39,365 nucleotides of DNA, from NCBI GenBank assembly GCA_964388785.1, contig CAYMBX010000005.1, positions 1 to 39,365 of the forward strand, in the 5' to 3' direction. The position numbers were made by a program, and so were the translations under genes. Below are positions 35,575 through 39,365 of this stretch, one piece after another. Each line of letters opens with the position of its first letter. Within the stretch, counting starts at the first letter, position 1. The stretch is from VGKU01 sp964388785 (GTDB taxonomy: Bacteria; Patescibacteriota; Patescibacteriia; UBA9934; GWF2-40-263). The notes under the pieces were generated by a model, which did no database searches, was not told where the DNA came from, and saw only the letters and a program-made list of their open reading frames with translations.

Positions 35575-38121
35575 CTAACGGTCGCTTACCATTGAGGTTG
35601 AGGGGGCATCCGGCGCAACCAGTCGTGTGCGCTCGAGAATATCGGCCTCGACAAGCCGACGGTCCCGTCCAAACTTCAAACGCGACAATTCTTTAATTCC
35701 TTCCGCAAGTTCCACATCTCCCGCCGGTGGTGGTTTGAAGTTGAGTGTAAACGGTTTTTGTTGTGCATTATCGACAATCATCTTCACATACCACGTAAAC
35801 TTATCTGAGTTGATCAAATCATACCCCGAAAAATCAGGCGAATAAATCTTCTCAATGGTCTCGACGTCTTCCGGACCGATACGCGCGGTAAACATGGTTC
35901 CGACGTTCCCAAACACGGCGTCTTTGATTTTTGTGTCATTATTTTTCACGAGCTGCCCAATGTACTGGTGCGCGATGATCAAATTCAAACGATACTTACG
36001 GGCTTCGGACAAAATCGTCGCAATAGAATCGGTGATGAAGTTCTGAAACTCGTCGATATACAGAAAAAAGTCGTGACGCTGCGATTCCGGCATGTCGGCC
36101 CGACCAAGCGCCGCCATCTGTAATTTCGAAACGATAATCAAACCGAGCAGTTCCGCATTCACATCACCTGTTTTGCCTTTGGAAAGATTGACGAGAAGAA
36201 TTTTCTTCTTATCCATCACGTCGCGAAAATCAAACGAATTGTGCTGCTGTCCGATGATGTTGCGCATCATTTCATTTTCAACGAATCGCCCGACTTTTGA
36301 AATGAGGTAGCCGAGCATCTCCGATTTATGGAAATCGGATGTTTTATCAACTTCGTTCACCCAATAGGATTGCACAACCGGATCTTTGACTTTCGCCCGC
36401 CATTTTTTCTGAAAATCCGCGTCCGAAAACATGCGTGGAATTTCGATAATCGAACCCGGATTTTCCGGATCAGACATGAGTGTCAACATCACGTTACGCA
36501 TGTGATGTTCAAACATTGGTCCAATCATTTCCGGTGGAAACAACTTATAAAAAATCGAAATCATCTCTTGAACGGCAAAGTCTTTCAACGCCTCGTCTTT
36601 GACCTCAAGCATATTCAAACCCATGGGACGTTCCAAATCCGATGGATTAAAGACAATGACGTCATCGATACGTTCACGAGGAATGTTCGCCAAAATCTGC
36701 TCAATAAGATCGCCGTGCGGCTCAACCACCGCGACCCCGTGGCCGGCGCGAATATCTTGGAGGGCCAAACTGGCAATCAGTTGCGATTTACCGGAACCGG
36801 ATTTTCCAATGATGTACATGTGGCGCGTTCGGTCGAGCGATTTCATCCATACCGGTGTCATAATGCCACGATAGGAGTTATAGCCGAGCTCGATATCTCC
36901 GTCCTCCGGACCCGGGATCGAAGCAGGAGCCGCGGCCTTGCGCGCGCCGAGCCATTTGATGTTCGGGGTTTCCGTCCACGGGAGCGGCATGTGCCACAAA
37001 CTGGCAAGCTCCTCGGAATTCATGACCACTTTGTATTTTTCATCTACGGTTCGATAGATAAATTTTCGGATCAGTTGTTTTTTTGAACGTGGGGTCGCTT
37101 TGACGAATGAATTTCCGTATTCGTAAACGTTATATTGAGAAAATGCGTTAAGCATGTTTTGCAAAATCGATTCCGCCGCAACCGGATTTTGGGAAGAGGT
37201 CACCAAACGGATCGTAACATCCAGTCCGGCCTTGCTAGATTTTTCCTGCAGCCCTTTGACCACTTCTTCTTCTTGCGGGGAGAGACGATATTCCGGCTCC
37301 GGTTCTTTCTCTTTGTTGCCCCCGAATCCAAGCTGTTCGACCAAGGATTTCTGTCCCTTCTTTTTTCCTTTCAGCGCGTCCTCCAGACTCACGCCCTGCT
37401 GCATGCGCACCGCAAGATCCACTCCGTAGTTGCGCCATTTTTTGTAAGACGAACGCACAACAAACTGAAACGCCGCTGCATCCCCCTCCGGAACCTTTGA
37501 AAGAACATTCGTGATCGAATTGAGAGGATCTTGGTCCATCTTTCGGTAGGTCTTGATCGGAAACGCGTTTGGTCGCGAAAATGTCAGATAGCTCCCGAGA
37601 ATCGTTCCGGTAGGTGTAAAGATGTTGTAGTCTTCCACTTCTTCCAAAAATGCATCCGGGTAGGCGGCGGAGATCTGTTGTTCCACGAACGTTTGCATGT
37701 GCGCGGGAATGGTCACGTAAAATTTGATGAGCTTGTGCTCAACCACAATTTCAAAGGCCAGCTCATCGTTGCGACCCACAAACCATGCGGCAAGTCCGCG
37801 TTGCGCCTTCAGCCCTCCCACCGACGCAAAAATGGTTTCCGCGGCGGAAATTGCCTCCTGCACCTGTTCACGTTGCGGACCCCGCTCACTCTCTTCTTCG
37901 CGGCGAAATTTCGGAAGGGTAATGAGAAGCGTTTTGCTTTTGAAGGTCGCATTGCGCGCGTCAAACGTACGTCGCAAAAACCATCTCAATAAAAAAACGG
38001 CTCCCACACACACAAACACGATCACAGGAATCCACAACAACACAAAGTACTCCGTGAGATCGGCCGTAGGCGTACTCACAAGGGCAACATCTTCTTCGAG
38101 AAGAATTTGAAACATCGTCAC
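35575..38121 (-). CDS. TraD/VirD4-like conjugative ATPase family protein
   Basis: The protein has 848 residues. There is one membrane helix near residues 24-48. A soluble N-terminal domain follows (about 60-240), then a charged linker and the P-loop ATPase: Walker A IIGKSGSGKSQ near 437-447, Walker B FFLYIDEFQNF near 700, and a sensor-like IIAHQYIGQL. The C-terminal GTMFTARIGPEDVE matches the TraM/TraG-recognition-like part. Such proteins are widespread in CPR genomes without a relaxase nearby, so a role in DNA or protein transport other than classical conjugation is possible. The GTG at 38121 overlaps the upstream stop (GTGA). Confidence 0.85.
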   Translation of the reverse strand: MTMFQILLEEDVALVSTPTADLTEYFVLLWIPVIVFVCVGAVFLLRWFLRRTFDARNATFKSKTLLITLPKFRREEESERGPQREQVQEAISAAETIFASVGGLKAQRGLAAWFVGRNDELAFEIVVEHKLIKFYVTIPAHMQTFVEQQISAAYPDAFLEEVEDYNIFTPTGTILGSYLTFSRPNAFPIKTYRKMDQDPLNSITNVLSKVPEGDAAAFQFVVRSSYKKWRNYGVDLAVRMQQGVSLEDALKGKKKGQKSLVEQLGFGGNKEKEPEPEYRLSPQEEEVVKGLQEKSSKAGLDVTIRLVTSSQNPVAAESILQNMLNAFSQYNVYEYGNSFVKATPRSKKQLIRKFIYRTVDEKYKVVMNSEELASLWHMPLPWTETPNIKWLGARKAAAPASIPGPEDGDIELGYNSYRGIMTPVWMKSLDRTRHMYIIGKSGSGKSQLIASLALQDIRAGHGVAVVEPHGDLIEQILANIPRERIDDVIVFNPSDLERPMGLNMLEVKDEALKDFAVQEMISIFYKLFPPEMIGPMFEHHMRNVMLTLMSDPENPGSIIEIPRMFSDADFQKKWRAKVKDPVVQSYWVNEVDKTSDFHKSEMLGYLISKVGRFVENEMMRNIIGQQHNSFDFRDVMDKKKILLVNLSKGKTGDVNAELLGLIIVSKLQMAALGRADMPESQRHDFFLYIDEFQNFITDSIATILSEARKYRLNLIIAHQYIGQLVKNNDTKIKDAVFGNVGTMFTARIGPEDVETIEKIYSPDFSGYDLINSDKFTWYVKMIVDNAQQKPFTLNFKPPPAGDVELAEGIKELSRLKFGRDRRLVEADILERTRLVAPDAPSTSMVSDR

Positions 38122-38630
38122 ATTTTACGTTCTTGCTCGTCCAAGAACAATAACTTGTCCGTTTTAATTTTGGCTTCCTGTTCCAAAAAGAATCTGTTCA
38201 CTCCTGGAATGAGTTTCAACCACTCACGCAACAAGGAGAAGATTTTTTTCGCATTCACTTTGGCTTGGCCCAACAACTGGCGGATTCTCGTGGCGGTTTC
38301 CTCGCCTTTTTGTTTGAAGACAAGCTGTTGCGAGGGGGTCATCTTCAAATACAGATCCGTCAAATCTTCCGCCAAAATGCTTTCGATTTTTTCCGTCATC
38401 GGATCTGACACAGGCGCCGGCGCCGAAGCGACCGCTGGGGTGGTCACGGGCGCATCCGAAATCACCGCAGGCTCTGCGGGCGTCTTCTTTTCGGCTTCCG
38501 GAGTGGATGGCGCTTGTTCCAACTGCGTCTCAATCTCTTCAAGCGATTCAAGCGCTTTTTGCTCCGCCGCCGCGACCTCTTCTACAGGTGTCTGAATTTC
38601 TTTAGATTTAAATGGGGAAAACCGAGCCAT
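38118..38630 (-). CDS. Uncharacterised protein upstream of the TraD-like ATPase gene
   Basis: The protein has 170 residues. The N-terminal 80 are acidic and Ala/Pro-rich, probably disordered (EEVAAAEQKALESLEEIETQLE...VISDAPVTTPAVASAPAPV). The C-terminal half is helical: EKIESILAEDLTDLYLKMTPSQQLVFKQKGEETATRIRQLL, then KIFSLLREWLKLIPGVNRFFLEQEAKIK. Translational coupling (GTGA) to the ATPase gene suggests a partner protein. TAAAAT lies 12 nt before the ATG. Confidence 0.65.
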   Translation of the reverse strand: MARFSPFKSKEIQTPVEEVAAAEQKALESLEEIETQLEQAPSTPEAEKKTPAEPAVISDAPVTTPAVASAPAPVSDPMTEKIESILAEDLTDLYLKMTPSQQLVFKQKGEETATRIRQLLGQAKVNAKKIFSLLREWLKLIPGVNRFFLEQEAKIKTDKLLFLDEQERKM

Positions 38631-38661
38631 AGGGATAGGCGTATTTTACCATAAAACAAAA

Positions 38662-38683
38662 GGCGGGGTGCCCACACCCCGCC
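38662..38683 (-). terminator. GC-rich repeat-type terminator after nrdJ
   Basis: GGCGGGGTG-CCCA-CACCCCGCC followed on the minus strand by TTTTGTTTTA. It is a variant of the hairpins at 8935, 13950 and 27991. The next bases again carry the TAAAAT hexamer seen beside the 8935 copy. Confidence 0.75.
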
Positions 38684-38700
38684 TTTATCGACCCGACAGA

Positions 38701-39365
38701 TCAACTGCATCCGCTTGTTGCTCCGCAATTTAGACATTTGTAGCAGGCCGCATTGCGAACCATGATAGACCCGCACGTATCGCACGCCGGTGCGTCTGAC
38801 TGGTTATCAAACGTTTGCGTGTGCGACTTGTTCGCCGCTTCAAACAATTTCGGTTGTGCAAAAATCTTTTCTACCGATTCAGGAACCTCCTCCGCTACGT
38901 TAATTCCCAAGGACAATTGCGATTCGCGTGGAAGGAATTTCAGCGCAAGCCAACGGAAGATATAATCTGTGATCGATTTCGCAATTCGGATCTGCGGGTT
39001 GTTCGTATATCCGGACGGTTCAAACCGCATGTGAACGAACTTATTCACCAACACCTCAAGTGGGACACCGTATTGCAATCCGATGGAAATTGCGGTTGCA
39101 AAACTGTCCATGAGTCCACTAATGACCGAACCCTCTTTGGACATCGTCACAAACAATTCACCTGGAGTTCCGTCGTCATACAGGCCGACGGTTATATATC
39201 CTTCATGGCTCCCCACTTGGAACTTGTGGGTGATGGAACGCCGTTCGTCGGAAAGACGACGGCGACGGAGCCGTTGGTCGGTCTGGACCACGACGGTTTC
39301 AACGGTCTCTTTTTTCTCATTTTGCTTCTTCGCATCGCTCTCTTTGGAAGTCGTGAGCGCCTGCT
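38701..39365 (-). CDS. nrdJ: Adenosylcobalamin-dependent ribonucleotide reductase, C-terminal part
   Basis: The frame runs off the window at its 5' end; about 221 residues are visible. The segment HKFQVGSHEGYITVGLYDDGTPGELFVTMSKEGSVISGLMDSFATAIS, then GVPLEVLVNKFVHMRFEPSGYT and DYIFRWLALKFL, matches class II ribonucleotide reductase C-terminal regions. A zinc-ribbon-like end follows (CDTCGSIMV...CYKCLNCG) with the final GCS carrying the redox-active cysteine. The enzyme makes deoxynucleotides without oxygen and needs B12, which this organism probably imports. No in-frame stop lies between 39291 and the window edge. Confidence 0.93.
   Translation of the reverse strand, partial: QALTTSKESDAKKQNEKKETVETVVVQTDQRLRRRRLSDERRSITHKFQVGSHEGYITVGLYDDGTPGELFVTMSKEGSVISGLMDSFATAISIGLQYGVPLEVLVNKFVHMRFEPSGYTNNPQIRIAKSITDYIFRWLALKFLPRESQLSLGINVAEEVPESVEKIFAQPKLFEAANKSHTQTFDNQSDAPACDTCGSIMVRNAACYKCLNCGATSGCS

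Overview
The window looks like part of a Patescibacteria (Candidate Phyla Radiation) chromosome. The support is a set of small protein families typical of that group (a DUF5671 membrane protein, a DUF2914 membrane protein, a TrmB-like regulator, a DUF5676-like peptide and a GPF/PRFHAY small-protein family), a TraD-like ATPase in an otherwise housekeeping locus, and many genes without a Shine-Dalgarno (SD) sequence. This lineage assignment is inference from gene content; no rRNA is present to confirm it.

Layout. 1-1900: the end of a probable GGDEF protein, tRNA-Ser(GGA), and three tandem paralogs of a small family, with long inverted repeats around the third. 1897-11043 (all minus): a YdcF-like protein, a TrmB-like regulator, lgt, gatA, gatC, ligA, prepilin peptidase, a pilin, pilM and RNase H. 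11158-13901: an OPT transporter and a sigma-region-4-like protein. 13999-16047 (minus): two CPR-type membrane proteins. 16163-19033 (plus): HAD, GNAT, dTMP kinase and DUF1846. 19042-25296 (mostly minus): MazG, an unknown protein behind a structured leader, metK under a SAM-I-type riboswitch, thpR, a P-loop kinase, an alpha/beta hydrolase, recJ and a 30-residue membrane peptide. 25382-25571: an odd tRNA-like RNA. 25616-30226 (minus): a membrane protein, lepA, a beta-CASP nuclease, and VKOR with a thioredoxin-like partner. 30288-33459: dus, a RimK-like ATP-grasp gene, two small zinc proteins and tRNA-Gln(CTG). 33483-39365 (minus): dnaX, a conserved CPR protein, a TraD-like ATPase, and the C-terminus of a class II (B12) ribonucleotide reductase.

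Two styles of gene alternate. One set (YdcF, OPT, sigma-like, HAD/GNAT, dTMP kinase, DUF1846, the 126-residue protein, the two small zinc proteins) uses mostly G/C-ending codons and generally has a strong SD. Most of these units also have a TTGACx-N17/18 promoter, and nearly all end in an intrinsic terminator. The other set (lepA, dus, pilM, pilD and others) lacks an SD, and many have a -10-like hexamer exactly 9 nt before the ATG, which suggests leaderless transcripts.

The most unusual signals are these: a four-copy dispersed hairpin element with a conserved 11-nt loop and a conserved 5' flank but different, still-paired stems; the tRNA-like RNA at 25495-25571, whose anticodon arm is perfectly complementary to an upstream segment of the same predicted transcript; a palindromic repeat that adds an in-frame peptide to RecJ; and a promoter-leader-terminator unit directly upstream of the SD of an uncharacterised gene.
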